Shown: positions 22,757 to 32,052, counted from the first letter of the stretch. The stretch is 39,239 bases of DNA from an uncultured Oscillospiraceae bacterium (GCA_934572445.1 CAKTLD010000004.1:1-39239), one strand, 5' to 3'. A program made the numbers and translations. The notes: generated by a model from the sequence alone, not told the origin.

Positions 22757-23776
22757 ATGTTAAACGATTATAAAGGTCTGAAGCTGATCGCTTCCTCCAA
22801 CCCCCATATCCGCAACAACGAAGATACGCGTTCGATCATGCTCGACGTGATCATCGCGCTGTGCCCGGCACTGCTGATGAGCGTGATCCGCTTCGGCTTC
22901 CGCTCTCTGATCGCGGTGCTCGTCTCCGCGGCGTCCGCCGTGTTCTTTGAGTGGCTGTACCGTAAGCTCCTGCATAAGCCGCAGATGATCGGCGATCTGT
23001 CCGCCGTCGTCACCGGTATGCTGCTGGCGTTCGTCTGCCCCGTGACGCTTCCGTACTGGATGCTGATCGTCGGCAACTTCTTTGCCATCTTTGTGGTCAA
23101 GCAGCTCTACGGCGGCCTCGGCAAGAACTTCCTGAATCCCGCGCTTGCCGGCCGCGCCGCGCTCGTCGCGTGCTACACCGGCCAGATGACCAGCTGGATC
23201 GATGCCGGCTCCAAGGCGCCGCTGTTCGGCGGCCTTGCCGATGTAGTCACCTCCGCCACTCCGCTTGCCATGATGAAGGGCGGCGAATTCGACGCGCTGA
23301 CCGCGCAGTTCTCTGTGCGCGATATGTTCATCGGCAATATCGGCGGCTCTCTCGGTGAGATCAGCGCGATGATGCTGCTCATCGGCGGCATTTACCTGAT
23401 CCTCCGCAAGGTCATTTCCTGGCAGATCCCCGTGGCCTACATCGGCACCGTGGCCGTGCTCACGTTCCTGTTCCCGCAGGGCAACGACGCGCTGACCTGG
23501 ATGCTCTACAATGTGCTCGGCGGCGGCCTGTTCCTCGGTGCGTTCTTTATGGCCACCGACTATGTCACCTCTCCCGTCACGAAGAAGGGCCAGCTCATCT
23601 TCGGTCTCGGCTGCGGCCTGATCACGGTGTTTATCCGCTACTTCGGCTCCTATCCCGAGGGCGTTTGCTACTCCATCCTGATCATGAACTGCTGCACCTG
23701 GATCATTGACAAGTACACCAAGCCCACCCGTTTCGGCGTTGACAAGAAAGCAGCGAAGGAGGCGGCAAAGAAATGA
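22757..23776 (+). CDS. rnfD: Rnf complex subunit RnfD
   Basis: A 339-residue integral membrane subunit (NqrB/RnfD family) with about ten helices. The segment DVVTSATPLA contains the Thr that in relatives carries covalently bound FMN through a phosphoester. GKNFLNPALAGRAAL and FFMATDYVTSPVT are further family signatures. It lies in the ion-translocating core of Rnf. Its ribosome site (AAGGAGG) overlaps the rnfC stop three bases upstream, and its own stop overlaps the rnfG start (ATGA). Confidence 0.96.
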   Translation: MLNDYKGLKLIASSNPHIRNNEDTRSIMLDVIIALCPALLMSVIRFGFRSLIAVLVSAASAVFFEWLYRKLLHKPQMIGDLSAVVTGMLLAFVCPVTLPYWMLIVGNFFAIFVVKQLYGGLGKNFLNPALAGRAALVACYTGQMTSWIDAGSKAPLFGGLADVVTSATPLAMMKGGEFDALTAQFSVRDMFIGNIGGSLGEISAMMLLIGGIYLILRKVISWQIPVAYIGTVAVLTFLFPQGNDALTWMLYNVLGGGLFLGAFFMATDYVTSPVTKKGQLIFGLGCGLITVFIRYFGSYPEGVCYSILIMNCCTWIIDKYTKPTRFGVDKKAAKEAAKK

Positions 23777-24369
23777 AGATCGAAGGCAAGTTCATTTTTA
23801 AGGTAGCCGGCACGCTGACGGCGATCGCTCTGGTCGTTGCGCTGCTGCTGGGCCTGACCAATGCGCTGACGGCCGACAGAATCGCGGCCATCACCAAGCA
23901 GAAGACCGAGGACGCCCTGTCCAAGGTCGTTTCCTCCACTGACTGCGAGTTCCCTCCGGTCGAAGAGATCCCGCAGGCCGCGATCGACGCGGCGAACGAG
24001 CAGGGCGGCAAGCTGACGGAAATGTATGAGATCCTCGTCGGCGGCGAGAACGCGGGCTATGCGTTCAAGGTCACCGCCAGCGGCTCTCAGGGCAACATCG
24101 TGATGATCGTCGGCGTGGATGCCGACCTCGCCGTCACGGGCGTTTCCATCGTCAGCAACTCTGAGACCTCGGGCATCGGTTCCAAGGTCATGAATAATGA
24201 AGCGACCTCCGCAGGCACCGGCGCGCTCGATCAGTTCGTCGGCAAGTCCGGCGCGGGCACGCTCGTCGTCAAGCAGAACATCGACGCCGTCACCGGCGCG
24301 ACGGTCTCTACCAAGGGCGTGACCAAGGGCGTCAACGCAGCGCTGGCCGCCGCGGAAGCCATGAACTGA
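23773..24369 (+). CDS. rnfG: Rnf complex subunit RnfG (covalent flavin)
   Basis: A 198-residue subunit with one N-terminal membrane helix (about 8-30) and an outside FMN-binding domain. The flavinylation motif TGATVST (in DAVTGATVSTKGV near residue 175) carries the Thr to which FMN is attached by ApbE-type transferase; no apbE lies in the window. The start overlaps the end of rnfD by 4 bases, so translation is coupled. Confidence 0.96.
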   Translation: MKIEGKFIFKVAGTLTAIALVVALLLGLTNALTADRIAAITKQKTEDALSKVVSSTDCEFPPVEEIPQAAIDAANEQGGKLTEMYEILVGGENAGYAFKVTASGSQGNIVMIVGVDADLAVTGVSIVSNSETSGIGSKVMNNEATSAGTGALDQFVGKSGAGTLVVKQNIDAVTGATVSTKGVTKGVNAALAAAEAMN

Positions 24370-24388
24370 GAAAGGGGGAACGAGATCA

Positions 24389-25018
24389 ATGAATTTTAAG
24401 AAACAGCTCAGAGACGGTCTGATCACCCAAAACCCCGTTCTGGTGCAGCTTCTGGGCATGTGCTCCACCATGGCCATTACCACCAGCATCTCCAACGGCG
24501 TCGGCATGGGCATCTCCGTTCTCATTATCCTGACGCTTTCCAACATCTTTATCTCGCTTCTGCGTAAAATCATCCCCAACGAAGTGCGTATTGCGTGCTA
24601 CATCGTCGTTATCGCGGGCTTCGTTACCATTGTCGATCTGTGCCTGCAGGCGTTCTTCCCCAGCATCGCCAACAGCCTGGGCGTGTTTATCCCGCTGATC
24701 GTCGTCAACTGCATCATCCTCGGCCGCGCCGAGGCGTTCGCCAGCAAGAACTCCGTTGCCGCCTCCGCGGTGGACGGCATCTGCCAGGGCATCGGCTATA
24801 CGCTGGTCCTGATCGTCCTGTGCCTGTTCCGTGAGCTCTTCGGCGCCGGTACGCTGCTCGGCATCCAGGTCATGCCCGCTTCTTACGTTCCCGCCGGTAT
24901 GCTCACGCTGCCCGTCGGCGGCTTCCTGTGCCTCGGCACGCTGATCGCTGTGATGCAGTGGGCGCTTGCCAAGAGCGAGAAGAAGAACGCGGAAAAGAAC
25001 GAGAAGGAGGGTAAATAA
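24389..25018 (+). CDS. rnfE: Rnf complex subunit RnfE
   Basis: A 209-residue integral membrane subunit with six hydrophobic helices, paralogous to RnfA with inverted topology. Family signatures are GLITQNPVLVQLLGMCSTMA at the start, IPLIVVNCIILGRAEAFAS and the FRELFGAGTLLG segment. Each of RnfA and RnfE supplies Cys residues to a membrane-embedded iron-sulfur centre in known Rnf/NQR structures; candidates here are in the MCSTMA and VNCIILGR segments. The tail is Lys/Glu-rich. AAGGGGG lies 10 bases before the ATG. Confidence 0.96.
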   Translation: MNFKKQLRDGLITQNPVLVQLLGMCSTMAITTSISNGVGMGISVLIILTLSNIFISLLRKIIPNEVRIACYIVVIAGFVTIVDLCLQAFFPSIANSLGVFIPLIVVNCIILGRAEAFASKNSVAASAVDGICQGIGYTLVLIVLCLFRELFGAGTLLGIQVMPASYVPAGMLTLPVGGFLCLGTLIAVMQWALAKSEKKNAEKNEKEGK

Positions 25019-25020
25019 AA

Positions 25021-25611
25021 ATGACTGTGACTAAGCTGCTTGCTATTTCCCTCGGCGCGATCCTGACGAACAACTTCATCTTCTCGCAGTTCCTCGGTAT
25101 CTGCCCGTTCCTCGGCGTTTCCAAGAAGAGCGACACCGCCATCGGCATGGGCCTCGCGGTCACGTTCGTCATGGGCCTCGCCTCCGCGTTCTGCTACGGT
25201 GTGAATATCATCCTCGTCAAGCTGGGCCTTGGCTATATGCAGACCGTTGCATTCATCCTGGTGATCGCCGGCCTCGTGCAGTTCATCGAGATGTTCCTCA
25301 AGAAATCCATGCCGACGCTCTATACCGCGCTCGGCGTGTACCTGCCGCTGATCACCACCAACTGCGCTGTGCTCGGCGTGGTGCTGCTCAACGTGCAGAG
25401 CGATTACAACTTCATCGAATCCGTGGTTTACGGCATCACCGGCGGCCTTGGCTTCCTGCTGGCGATCTTCCTGTTTTCCACCATCCGCGAGCGCGTGCAG
25501 TTTGCCGATTATCCCAAGGCGTTTGAAGGCTTCCCCATCGCGCTGATCACCGCAGGTCTGATCGCCCTTGCTTTCATGGGCTTCTCCGGCCTGCAGGTGT
25601 GGCCCATGTAA
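25021..25611 (+). CDS. rnfA: Rnf complex subunit RnfA
   Basis: A 196-residue integral membrane subunit with six helices. Signatures include LTNNFIFSQFLGICPFLGVSKK near the start and YLPLITTNCAVLGVVLLN, whose Cys residues (in GICPF and TNCAV) correspond to the membrane Fe-S ligands shared with RnfE. It lies 2 bases after rnfE, with AAGGAGG at the rnfE end. Confidence 0.97.
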   Translation: MTVTKLLAISLGAILTNNFIFSQFLGICPFLGVSKKSDTAIGMGLAVTFVMGLASAFCYGVNIILVKLGLGYMQTVAFILVIAGLVQFIEMFLKKSMPTLYTALGVYLPLITTNCAVLGVVLLNVQSDYNFIESVVYGITGGLGFLLAIFLFSTIRERVQFADYPKAFEGFPIALITAGLIALAFMGFSGLQVWPM

Positions 25612-25626
25612 GGAGGGAACTGAAGT

Positions 25627-26535
25627 ATGATGAACGTAATTTTTGCCGTCCTCGTGCTGGGCGCGATCGCCGTGATCTTCGGCCTGATCCTGTCCGTTGC
25701 GGCCAAGGTGTTTGAGGTCAAGGTGGATGAGCGTCTGCCCAAGATCCAGGAATGTCTCGCCGGCGCCAACTGCGGCGGCTGCGGCTATCCCGGCTGTGCG
25801 GGCTGCGCCGAGGCGATCCTTGCCGGCAAGGCTCCCGTTACCGCCTGCGCGCCCGCAGGTGCTGAGGGCGCCGCGAAGATCGCCGCCATTATGGGCCTTG
25901 AAGCTCCCAGCGGCGAAAAGCAGGTCGCGCATGTGATCTGCAACGGCGGTGAAGCCGCTGTGAGAAGCTATGAGTATGTCGGCCTGCACGACTGCCTTGC
26001 CGCGACGAAGATCGCGGGCGGCCCCACCGCCTGCTCCTTCGGCTGCCTGGGCTTCGGCACCTGCGTGGCCGCCTGCCAGTTCGACGCGCTGCACATCAAC
26101 GAAAAGGGTGTGGCTGAGGTCGATAAGGAAAAGTGCACCGACTGCGGCGCCTGCCGCGAGGTCTGCCCGCGCAAGCTGATCGTTGAGGTGCCCTACAAGC
26201 AGAAGGTGTTCGTCAACTGCGCGAACAAGGAGAAGGGCCCCGCCGTTACGAAGGTGTGCGCCAACTCCTGTATCGCCTGCGGTATGTGCGAGCGCACCTG
26301 CAAGTTTGACGCTATCCATGTTGTCAACAACGTGGCCGTCATCGACTACACCAAGTGCAAAAACTGCACCATGTGTGCCAAGGCCTGCCCGCGCAACGCC
26401 ATCGAGCCCATCCCGACCCCCGAGGAGAAGGAGAAGTTCAAGGCCGCGCAGAAGGCTGCCGCCGAGCGCAAGGCCGCTGCTGCCAAGGCTGCCGCCGAGG
26501 CTGCGAAGGCTGCGGAAGCGCCCAAGGCAGAGTAA
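25627..26535 (+). CDS. rnfB: Rnf complex subunit RnfB (ferredoxin-accepting, poly Fe-S)
   Basis: A 302-residue subunit that accepts electrons from reduced ferredoxin. An N-terminal membrane helix (about 5-28) is followed by the ASF Fe-S motif (C43, C49, C52, C57) and four ferredoxin-type Cys groups: C136/C140/C146/C150, C170/C173/C176/C180, C211/C215/C218/C221/C225 and C244/C247/C250/C254. This is the cluster-rich clostridial form. The last 35 residues are an Ala/Lys/Glu helix, close to the RnfC tail. AAGGAGG lies 10 bases before the first of two adjacent ATGs. Last gene of the operon, followed by a strong terminator. Confidence 0.97.
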   Translation: MMNVIFAVLVLGAIAVIFGLILSVAAKVFEVKVDERLPKIQECLAGANCGGCGYPGCAGCAEAILAGKAPVTACAPAGAEGAAKIAAIMGLEAPSGEKQVAHVICNGGEAAVRSYEYVGLHDCLAATKIAGGPTACSFGCLGFGTCVAACQFDALHINEKGVAEVDKEKCTDCGACREVCPRKLIVEVPYKQKVFVNCANKEKGPAVTKVCANSCIACGMCERTCKFDAIHVVNNVAVIDYTKCKNCTMCAKACPRNAIEPIPTPEEKEKFKAAQKAAAERKAAAAKAAAEAAKAAEAPKAE

Positions 26536-26543
26536 AAGCTCTG

Positions 26544-26578
26544 AAAAAAGAGGAACGCGAGAGCGTTCCTCTTTTTTT
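26544..26578 (+). terminator. Terminator of the rnf operon
   Basis: A 15-bp perfect stem (26544-26558 with 26563-26577) closed by a GAGA tetraloop and ending in T7. Confidence 0.94.
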
Positions 26579-27083
26579 GCGCTTCAAAAGCGACGCTGCC
26601 GCTTTTTGAGAAAGTTTGCACTGCGCTGCATGCACGCGCCAAAGGCGCGCACACTCCGCTCCGTGAGAAGTGTAAATCGCCACGCGCCGGTCGCGGCGAT
26701 TTACGATCTCAATTTTTCCGTGCCTGCGGGCACGGAATTCTGCGAAGCTGCCTTGAAATGGAAAGGCGTCGCAGACCTTTACCCGCGAGGGGTGCGCGAC
26801 TGCCCGGGCCGCCGCGCACGGCGGAAAATAATGCCAAATCGTTTTTTAGCGCGACAGAAGGTGGATTGCCGCAGAGCGGCAAGAGAAGCCGCCCTGGGGC
26901 GTGTGTGCTAAAAAACTCTTCTCGCTCCGCAGTCCACCGTCACGGCGTTACGATTCCCACGCCTGTTCGGCGTGCCGATCGTGCCGCTTCCTCGAAACCA
27001 GTTCGCTTCATCCGCCGCTGGCGGCGCTTCACCGGTTTCCGTGCGCGCCAGCGGCGTGTGCTGCAGCGGAGTAAAACCCCTTC
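26579..27083. other. Hairpin array without genes between rnf and hrcA
   Basis: About 505 bases with no convincing gene. Successive stems read by eye: 26635-26649, 26672-26681/26695-26704, 26716-26724/26729-26737 (cUGCGg loop), 26739-26745/26769-26775 with an inner 5-bp stem, 26809-26824, 26866-26882, 26958-26974 and 27014-27023/27046-27055 (10 bp perfect). A 10-bp pair GTTTTTTAGC/GCTAAAAAAC spans 26841-26916. The interval lies between two terminators. It may be a structured RNA, a dispersed repeat or the relic of a lost element. Hallmarks of RNase P RNA, tmRNA and 6S RNA were not found. Confidence 0.6.
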
Positions 27084-27109
27084 AAAAGGCAGGCCGCGGC
27101 CTGCCTTTT
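27084..27109. terminator. Palindromic terminator-like hairpin before hrcA
   Basis: A perfect palindrome of 26 bases, AAAAGGCAGGCC-GC joined to its complement and ending TTTT. It can act in either direction and shields the hrcA promoter from upstream transcription. Confidence 0.75.
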
Positions 27110-27142
27110 GCGTAGTTCACAAACTGTTTACACTGGCACCTA

Positions 27143-27171
27143 TTGACAATGGCAGGGTGCGGTGGTACACT
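27143..27171 (+). promoter_or_regulatory. Sigma-A promoter of the hrcA-dnaK operon
   Basis: Perfect TTGACA (27143-27148), 17-bp spacer and TACACT (27166-27171). Predicted start near 27178, inside the CIRCE operator, so HrcA binding would block initiation. Confidence 0.88.
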
Positions 27172-27175
27172 GCGT

Positions 27176-27202
27176 TTAGCACTCAAGGAGAAGGAGTGCT
27201 AA
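27176..27202 (+). promoter_or_regulatory. CIRCE operator (HrcA binding site)
   Basis: Exact consensus inverted repeat TTAGCACTC-N9-GAGTGCTAA. HrcA dimers bind it and repress class I heat-shock genes; GroEL normally assists HrcA folding. Confidence 0.97.
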
Positions 27203-27224
27203 AGCTGCGAAAGGAGCACGGCGT

Positions 27225-28274
27225 ATGGACTTGACCGAGCGCAAAAAGCAAATTCTCAAGCGCGTTGTCGAGGATTACATCGCCGCGGCTGAGCCGGTCG
27301 GCTCCAAGGCGCTGGCCGAGGAGATGGGCGGTTCGGTGAGCTCGGCGACCATCCGCAACGAGCTTGCGGATCTGGTCGAGATGGGCTATCTGGAGCAGCC
27401 GCACACCTCCGCCGGACGTGTGCCGTCGCCGAAAGGCTACCGGCTGTACGTCAACGAGCTGATGGAAAAGCGCGAGTTGAGCGAGGCGGAGGCCGCCGAG
27501 ATTAACGCGCAGCTCAAAAGCAAGCTTGGCGGCACCGACAGTGTGATCGCCAAGGCGGGACAGATGGTGTCGAGCATCGTCAATTACCCCGTATACAGCG
27601 TGACGGGCGGACGGCGTGAGGCGAGCGTCAAGCGCTTTGAGTTGATTGCCGTGGACGCGCAGAGCTTCATTGTCGTCGTCATGGGCGAGGACAACCGCGT
27701 GAAGAGCCAGCTCCAGCGCTCTGAGCTTTCGTTCGGCGCTGAGCAGCTGGCGGGTGTCAAGGAGCTGCTCAACACGCACTTCACGCTCCGCAGTGCGGAC
27801 GAAATGAACGCGCGGCTGATGAGCCTGAGCGAGCAGCTGAGTCCGGAGCTGTTTCTGGTCGTCTCCAAGGCTGTCGAGTACGCCGTCGGAGTGCTGGAAC
27901 AGAGCGCGCAGCGCAATGTGGAGACCGCGGGTGCGAGCCAGATCTTGAAGATGCCCGAGTACCGCGACGTTGACAAGGCGCACGATCTGGTCACGTTCCT
28001 TGTGGATAACAAGGAGGAGCTTCCCGTGCCGGAGGACGGCGCGCCGCTCAAAATTCTGATCGGGCCGGAAAATGTGAACGAGGCGCTCAAGGAAACCAGC
28101 GTGGTCGTCGCCAGCTATGATATCGGCGGCGGGATGCGCGGGCTCGTCGGTGTGGTGGGTCCCACCAGAATGGACTATGCCACCGTGACGGCGCGGCTGA
28201 GTTATTTTGCAGACAGCCTGACGCGGATGTTCGGCAAGAACGAGCTTCCGCCCAGGGAAGAAGATAAGGAGTAA
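27225..28274 (+). CDS. hrcA: Heat-inducible transcription repressor HrcA
   Basis: A 349-residue repressor. The N-terminal winged helix (about 1-75) reads LTERKKQILKRVVEDYI then SSATIRNELADLVEMGYL and HTSAGRVPSPKGYR. GAF-like and dimerisation regions follow. It represses its own operon through the CIRCE site just upstream. AAAGGAG precedes the ATG at 9 bases. First of hrcA-grpE-dnaK-dnaJ, the standard Firmicute order. Confidence 0.97.
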   Translation: MDLTERKKQILKRVVEDYIAAAEPVGSKALAEEMGGSVSSATIRNELADLVEMGYLEQPHTSAGRVPSPKGYRLYVNELMEKRELSEAEAAEINAQLKSKLGGTDSVIAKAGQMVSSIVNYPVYSVTGGRREASVKRFELIAVDAQSFIVVVMGEDNRVKSQLQRSELSFGAEQLAGVKELLNTHFTLRSADEMNARLMSLSEQLSPELFLVVSKAVEYAVGVLEQSAQRNVETAGASQILKMPEYRDVDKAHDLVTFLVDNKEELPVPEDGAPLKILIGPENVNEALKETSVVVASYDIGGGMRGLVGVVGPTRMDYATVTARLSYFADSLTRMFGKNELPPREEDKE

Positions 28275-28277
28275 GCA

Positions 28278-28877
28278 ATGGGTAAGAAAGACAAGCAGAA
28301 CGCGGCGGAGAACACGCCGGAGCAGGACGTGAACCAGACGCCCGAGCAGGCGCAGGCCGCAGAGGCGGACGCGGCGGAAAAAACCGCGGACGTTCCCGAG
28401 GAACAGGAGGTCTTCACCCTTACGCGCGAGCAGATGGAGAAGATGGAAGGCCTTGCCAAGGCGCTGGCCGCCGAGCAGGACAAATACCTGCGGCTTGCCG
28501 CCGAATACGACAACTACCGCAAGCGCACCGCGAAGGAAAAGGAAAACCTTTATGCCGACGCGAAGATCGACACGATCAAGGCGCTGCTGGGCGTTTACGA
28601 TAACCTCGAGCGCGGCCTTGCTCAGTACGGCGACGAGGAGTCGCCCCACCGCAAGGGCCTTGAGATGGTGTTCAACCAGTTCAAGGAGAGCCTCAAAAAG
28701 CTGGGCGTGGAAACGATGGACGCCGCGGGCAAGCCCTTTGACCCCGAGAAGCACAACGCCGTGATGCATGTGGAAGACGAAAACTATGGCGAAAACACCG
28801 TAGTCGAGGTGCTTCAGCAGGGCTTCACGCTGGGCGATAAGGTGCTCCGCTTCGCTATTGTGAAAGTAGCGAACTAA
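28278..28877 (+). CDS. grpE: Nucleotide exchange factor GrpE
   Basis: A 199-residue co-chaperone that releases ADP from DnaK. An acidic, Glu/Ala-rich N-terminal extension (about 1-50) leads into the long dimeric helix (about 50-110, LAAEYDNYRKRTAKEKENLY) and a beta-rich C-terminal domain with the conserved GNTVVEVLQQGF-like segment (here ENTVVEVLQQGF) and VLRFAIVKVA. The ATG lies 3 bases after the hrcA stop, whose codons include the AAGGAG site. Confidence 0.96.
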   Translation: MGKKDKQNAAENTPEQDVNQTPEQAQAAEADAAEKTADVPEEQEVFTLTREQMEKMEGLAKALAAEQDKYLRLAAEYDNYRKRTAKEKENLYADAKIDTIKALLGVYDNLERGLAQYGDEESPHRKGLEMVFNQFKESLKKLGVETMDAAGKPFDPEKHNAVMHVEDENYGENTVVEVLQQGFTLGDKVLRFAIVKVAN

Positions 28878-28963
28878 AAAATGCAAATTCCGCGCGGAAG
28901 CGCGAAATGATAAATTTATTTCATTAACAAAAAAATTACGATAGATTTTAGGAGGACAACATT

Positions 28964-30829
28964 ATGTCTAAAGTTATTGGTATCGACCTTGGTACGACCA
29001 ACTCTTGTGTGGCTGTGATGGAGGGCGGCGAAGCCGTCGTTATCCCCAACGCCGAAGGCAACCGCACCACCCCGTCCGTCGTCGCGTTCTCTAAGACCGG
29101 CGAGCGTATGGTCGGCCAGGTCGCAAAGCGTCAGGCCATCACCAACCCCGACCGCACGATCTCTTCGATCAAGCGCGAGATGGGCTCTGATTATAAAGTC
29201 GAAGTCGACGGCAAAAAGTACACCCCGCAGGAGATCAGCGCAATGATCCTGCAGAAGCTCAAGGCCGACGCAGAGGCTTACCTCGGCGGCAGCGTGACCG
29301 AGGCGGTCATCACCGTTCCCGCTTACTTCACCGACGCGCAGCGTCAGGCGACCAAGGACGCCGGTAAGATCGCCGGCCTTGAAGTCAAGCGTATCATCAA
29401 CGAGCCGACGGCCGCAGCCCTCGCCTACGGCGTCGATAAGGAGCAGAGCCAGAAGGTCATGGTCTATGACCTCGGCGGCGGCACGTTCGATGTCTCCATC
29501 CTGGATATCGACGACGGTGTCATCGAAGTGCTGGCCACCGCGGGCAACAACCGTCTCGGCGGCGACGACTTCGATGAGTGCATCATGAAGTGGATGGTCA
29601 GCGAGTTCAAGCGCACCGACGGCGTCGACCTCAGCGGCGATAAGGTCGCCATGCAGCGCTTAAAGGAAGCCGCCGAGAAGGCCAAGATCGAGCTCTCCGG
29701 CGTGACCTCCACCAACATCAACCTCCCGTATATCACGGCCGACGCTACCGGCCCGAAGCACCTCGACCTGACCCTCACGCGCGCCAAGTTCAACGAGCTG
29801 ACCGCGCATCTGGTCGAAGCCACCGCCGGCCCTGTTCGTCAGGCGCTCAGCGATGCGGGCCTGACCGGCAACGATATCCACAAGGTCCTCATGGTCGGCG
29901 GCTCCAGCCGTATCCCCGCCGTGCAGGAAATGGTCAAGAAGCTCACCGGCAAGGAAGGCTTCAAGGGCATCAACCCCGATGAGTGCGTCGCCATGGGCGC
30001 AGCGCTCCAGGCGGGCGTTCTGACCGGCGACGTCAAGGGCCTGCTGCTGCTCGACGTTACCCCGCTGTCCCTCGGCATTGAGACCATGGGCGGCGTGTGC
30101 ACCAAGCTCATCGACCGCAACACCACCATCCCCGTGAAGAAGAGCCAGATCTTCTCCACCGCCGCCGATAACCAGACGAGCGTTGAGGTCAACGTCCTGC
30201 AGGGCGAGCGCGAGATGGCCGCTGCCAACAAGAGCCTCGGCCGCTTCCATCTCGACGGCATCGCTCCGGCACGCCGCGGCGTGCCTCAGATCGAGGTCAC
30301 GTTCGATATCGACGCCAACGGCATCGTGAACGTCAGCGCGAAGGATCTCGGCACCGGCACCGAGCAGCACATCACCATCACCTCATCCTCCAACATGAGC
30401 AAGGAGGATATCGAGAAGGCCGTCAAGGAGGCTGAACAGTACGCCGCTGAGGATGCCAAGATCAAGGAAAAGGTCGAGGTCCGCAACCAGGCTGACCAGA
30501 TGGTCTACCAGAGCGAAAAGACGCTCGGCGAAGTGGGCGACAAGATCCCCGCGGACGAAAAATCCAAGGTCCAGGCCGGTATCGACAAGCTGAAGGAGAC
30601 CCTCAAGGGCGACGATACCGCCGCGATCAAGAGCGCGACCGAGGAGCTGACGCAGCTGTTCTATCAGATGAGCGAGAAGCTTTATCAGCAGGCCAACCCG
30701 CAGGGCGGCGCACAGGCCGGCCCCGATATGGGCGGCGCAAACGGCGGCGCGCAGACCGGTCCGAACGGCCAGCAGTATTACGATGCTGACTACAAGGTCG
30801 TGGATGACGACGAGAACAACAAGAAGTAA
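28964..30829 (+). CDS. dnaK: Molecular chaperone DnaK (Hsp70)
   Basis: A 621-residue ATP-dependent chaperone. The nucleotide-binding domain (about 1-360) has [59 protein letters not shown] and [11 protein letters not shown]. The linker/substrate domain starts at [18 protein letters not shown], with a helical lid and a Gly/Gln-rich disordered tail ending in acidic residues. It lacks the roughly 25-residue insert of Gram-negative DnaK near residue 80, as in other Firmicutes. A strong AGGAGG site precedes the ATG. The 86-bp gap after grpE is AT-rich and has no clear promoter. Confidence 0.98.
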   Translation: MSKVIGIDLGTTNSCVAVMEGGEAVVIPNAEGNRTTPSVVAFSKTGERMVGQVAKRQAITNPDRTISSIKREMGSDYKVEVDGKKYTPQEISAMILQKLKADAEAYLGGSVTEAVITVPAYFTDAQRQATKDAGKIAGLEVKRIINEPTAAALAYGVDKEQSQKVMVYDLGGGTFDVSILDIDDGVIEVLATAGNNRLGGDDFDECIMKWMVSEFKRTDGVDLSGDKVAMQRLKEAAEKAKIELSGVTSTNINLPYITADATGPKHLDLTLTRAKFNELTAHLVEATAGPVRQALSDAGLTGNDIHKVLMVGGSSRIPAVQEMVKKLTGKEGFKGINPDECVAMGAALQAGVLTGDVKGLLLLDVTPLSLGIETMGGVCTKLIDRNTTIPVKKSQIFSTAADNQTSVEVNVLQGEREMAAANKSLGRFHLDGIAPARRGVPQIEVTFDIDANGIVNVSAKDLGTGTEQHITITSSSNMSKEDIEKAVKEAEQYAAEDAKIKEKVEVRNQADQMVYQSEKTLGEVGDKIPADEKSKVQAGIDKLKETLKGDDTAAIKSATEELTQLFYQMSEKLYQQANPQGGAQAGPDMGGANGGAQTGPNGQQYYDADYKVVDDDENNKK

Positions 30830-30900
30830 TAACCATTCGGACGCAGCGGGGACAGTTTTGTGACTGCCCCCGATTGCGGCGTTTTTAGGAGCATACGCTT

Positions 30901-32043
30901 ATGGCTGAAAATAAGAGAGACTACTACGAGGTGCTGGGTATTTCCAAGGGCGCTTCGGAGGAAGAGATCAAAAAAGCATACAAAAAGCTCGCGCGCAAGT
31001 ATCATCCCGACATGAACCCGGGCGATAAGGAAGCCGAGGAAAAATTCAAGGAGATCAACGAGGCGAACGAGGTTTTGAGCGATCCCGACAAGAAGGCGCG
31101 CTACGACCAGTTCGGCTTCGCGGGCGTGGACCCGAATTACGGCGCGGGAGCCGGCGGCGGCGCTTACGGCGCGGGCGGGTTCGACTTCGGCGACCTCGGC
31201 GATATTTTCGGCAGCTTTTTCGGCGGGGGCTTCGGCGGCAGCACGCGCGCGAATCCCAACGCGCCCCAGCGCGGCGAGAGCCTGCGCACGAGCGTCAATA
31301 TCAGCTTCGAGGAGGCGGCCTTTGGCTGCGAGAAGGAGGTCAGCATCGATCGCATCGAGCAGTGCCCCGACTGCCGCGGTTCGGGCTGCGCCAAGGGCAC
31401 GACCGCCGAAGTCTGCCCTGACTGCCGCGGCAGCGGCGTGATCCAGCAGCGCCGCCAGACGCCGCTGGGCTATATGTCCACCTCCGCGCCCTGCCAGCGC
31501 TGCGGCGGACGCGGCAAGATCATCCACCAGCCCTGCCACACCTGCGGCGGCAAGGGCATGATCCGCCACCGCAAGACCATCAAGGTCTCGATCCCGGCGG
31601 GTATTGACAATGGACAGACCATTTCCCTGCGCGCGCAGGGCAACGCGGGCAAGAACGGCGGCCCTGCGGGCGATCTTTTGATCGTTGTCTCCGTGCGCCC
31701 GCACGACATTTTCCGCCGCGAGGGCACGAGCGTTCTCTGCGAGGCGCCCATCACCTTCACGCAGGCCGCGCTCGGCGCGGAGCTGGAGATCCCGACGATC
31801 GACGGCAAGGTGAAGTACACCATCCCCGAGGGCACGCAGAGCGGCACGACTTTCCGCCTCAAGGGCAAGGGCATCCCGGGACTGAACGGCCGCGGCCGCG
31901 GCGACCAGTACGTCACAGTGCACATCGAAACGCCGCGCAACCTCAACCGTGAGCAGAAGGATGCGCTGCGCCGGTTCGGCGAGCTGCTGGGCGAGAAGAA
32001 TTACGAAGAGAACAAGAGCTTCTTCGGGAAGTTCAAGCTGTAA
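30901..32043 (+). CDS. dnaJ: Chaperone protein DnaJ (Hsp40)
   Basis: A 380-residue class I J-protein. The J domain (about 5-70) has the HPD motif at 35-37, which stimulates DnaK ATP hydrolysis. A Gly/Phe/Ala-rich region (about 75-115) precedes the zinc-binding domain with all four CxxCxGxG repeats (CPDCRGSG twice, [16 protein letters not shown]), then the two C-terminal substrate-binding folds. AGGAG lies 9 bases before the ATG. The 71-bp dnaK-dnaJ gap contains a GGGGACAGT/ACTGCCCC imperfect hairpin but no T run. Confidence 0.97.
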   Translation: MAENKRDYYEVLGISKGASEEEIKKAYKKLARKYHPDMNPGDKEAEEKFKEINEANEVLSDPDKKARYDQFGFAGVDPNYGAGAGGGAYGAGGFDFGDLGDIFGSFFGGGFGGSTRANPNAPQRGESLRTSVNISFEEAAFGCEKEVSIDRIEQCPDCRGSGCAKGTTAEVCPDCRGSGVIQQRRQTPLGYMSTSAPCQRCGGRGKIIHQPCHTCGGKGMIRHRKTIKVSIPAGIDNGQTISLRAQGNAGKNGGPAGDLLIVVSVRPHDIFRREGTSVLCEAPITFTQAALGAELEIPTIDGKVKYTIPEGTQSGTTFRLKGKGIPGLNGRGRGDQYVTVHIETPRNLNREQKDALRRFGELLGEKNYEENKSFFGKFKL

Positions 32044-32052
32044 GGAAGCAAG

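Noticed and set aside
26579..27083. RNase P RNA, tmRNA or 6S RNA in the hairpin array
   Set aside because: I did not find the conserved RNase P core sequences, a tmRNA-like acceptor with CCA end or a 6S-type central bubble.
26758..27234. A 158-codon open frame across the hairpin array before hrcA
   Set aside because: It runs through two hairpins, a terminator, the hrcA promoter and CIRCE, has no ribosome site and has an Arg-rich composition.
30830..30900. A terminator between dnaK and dnaJ
   Set aside because: The GGGGACAGT/ACTGCCCC hairpin has a bulge and no T run, and dnaJ has no promoter of its own that I can see.
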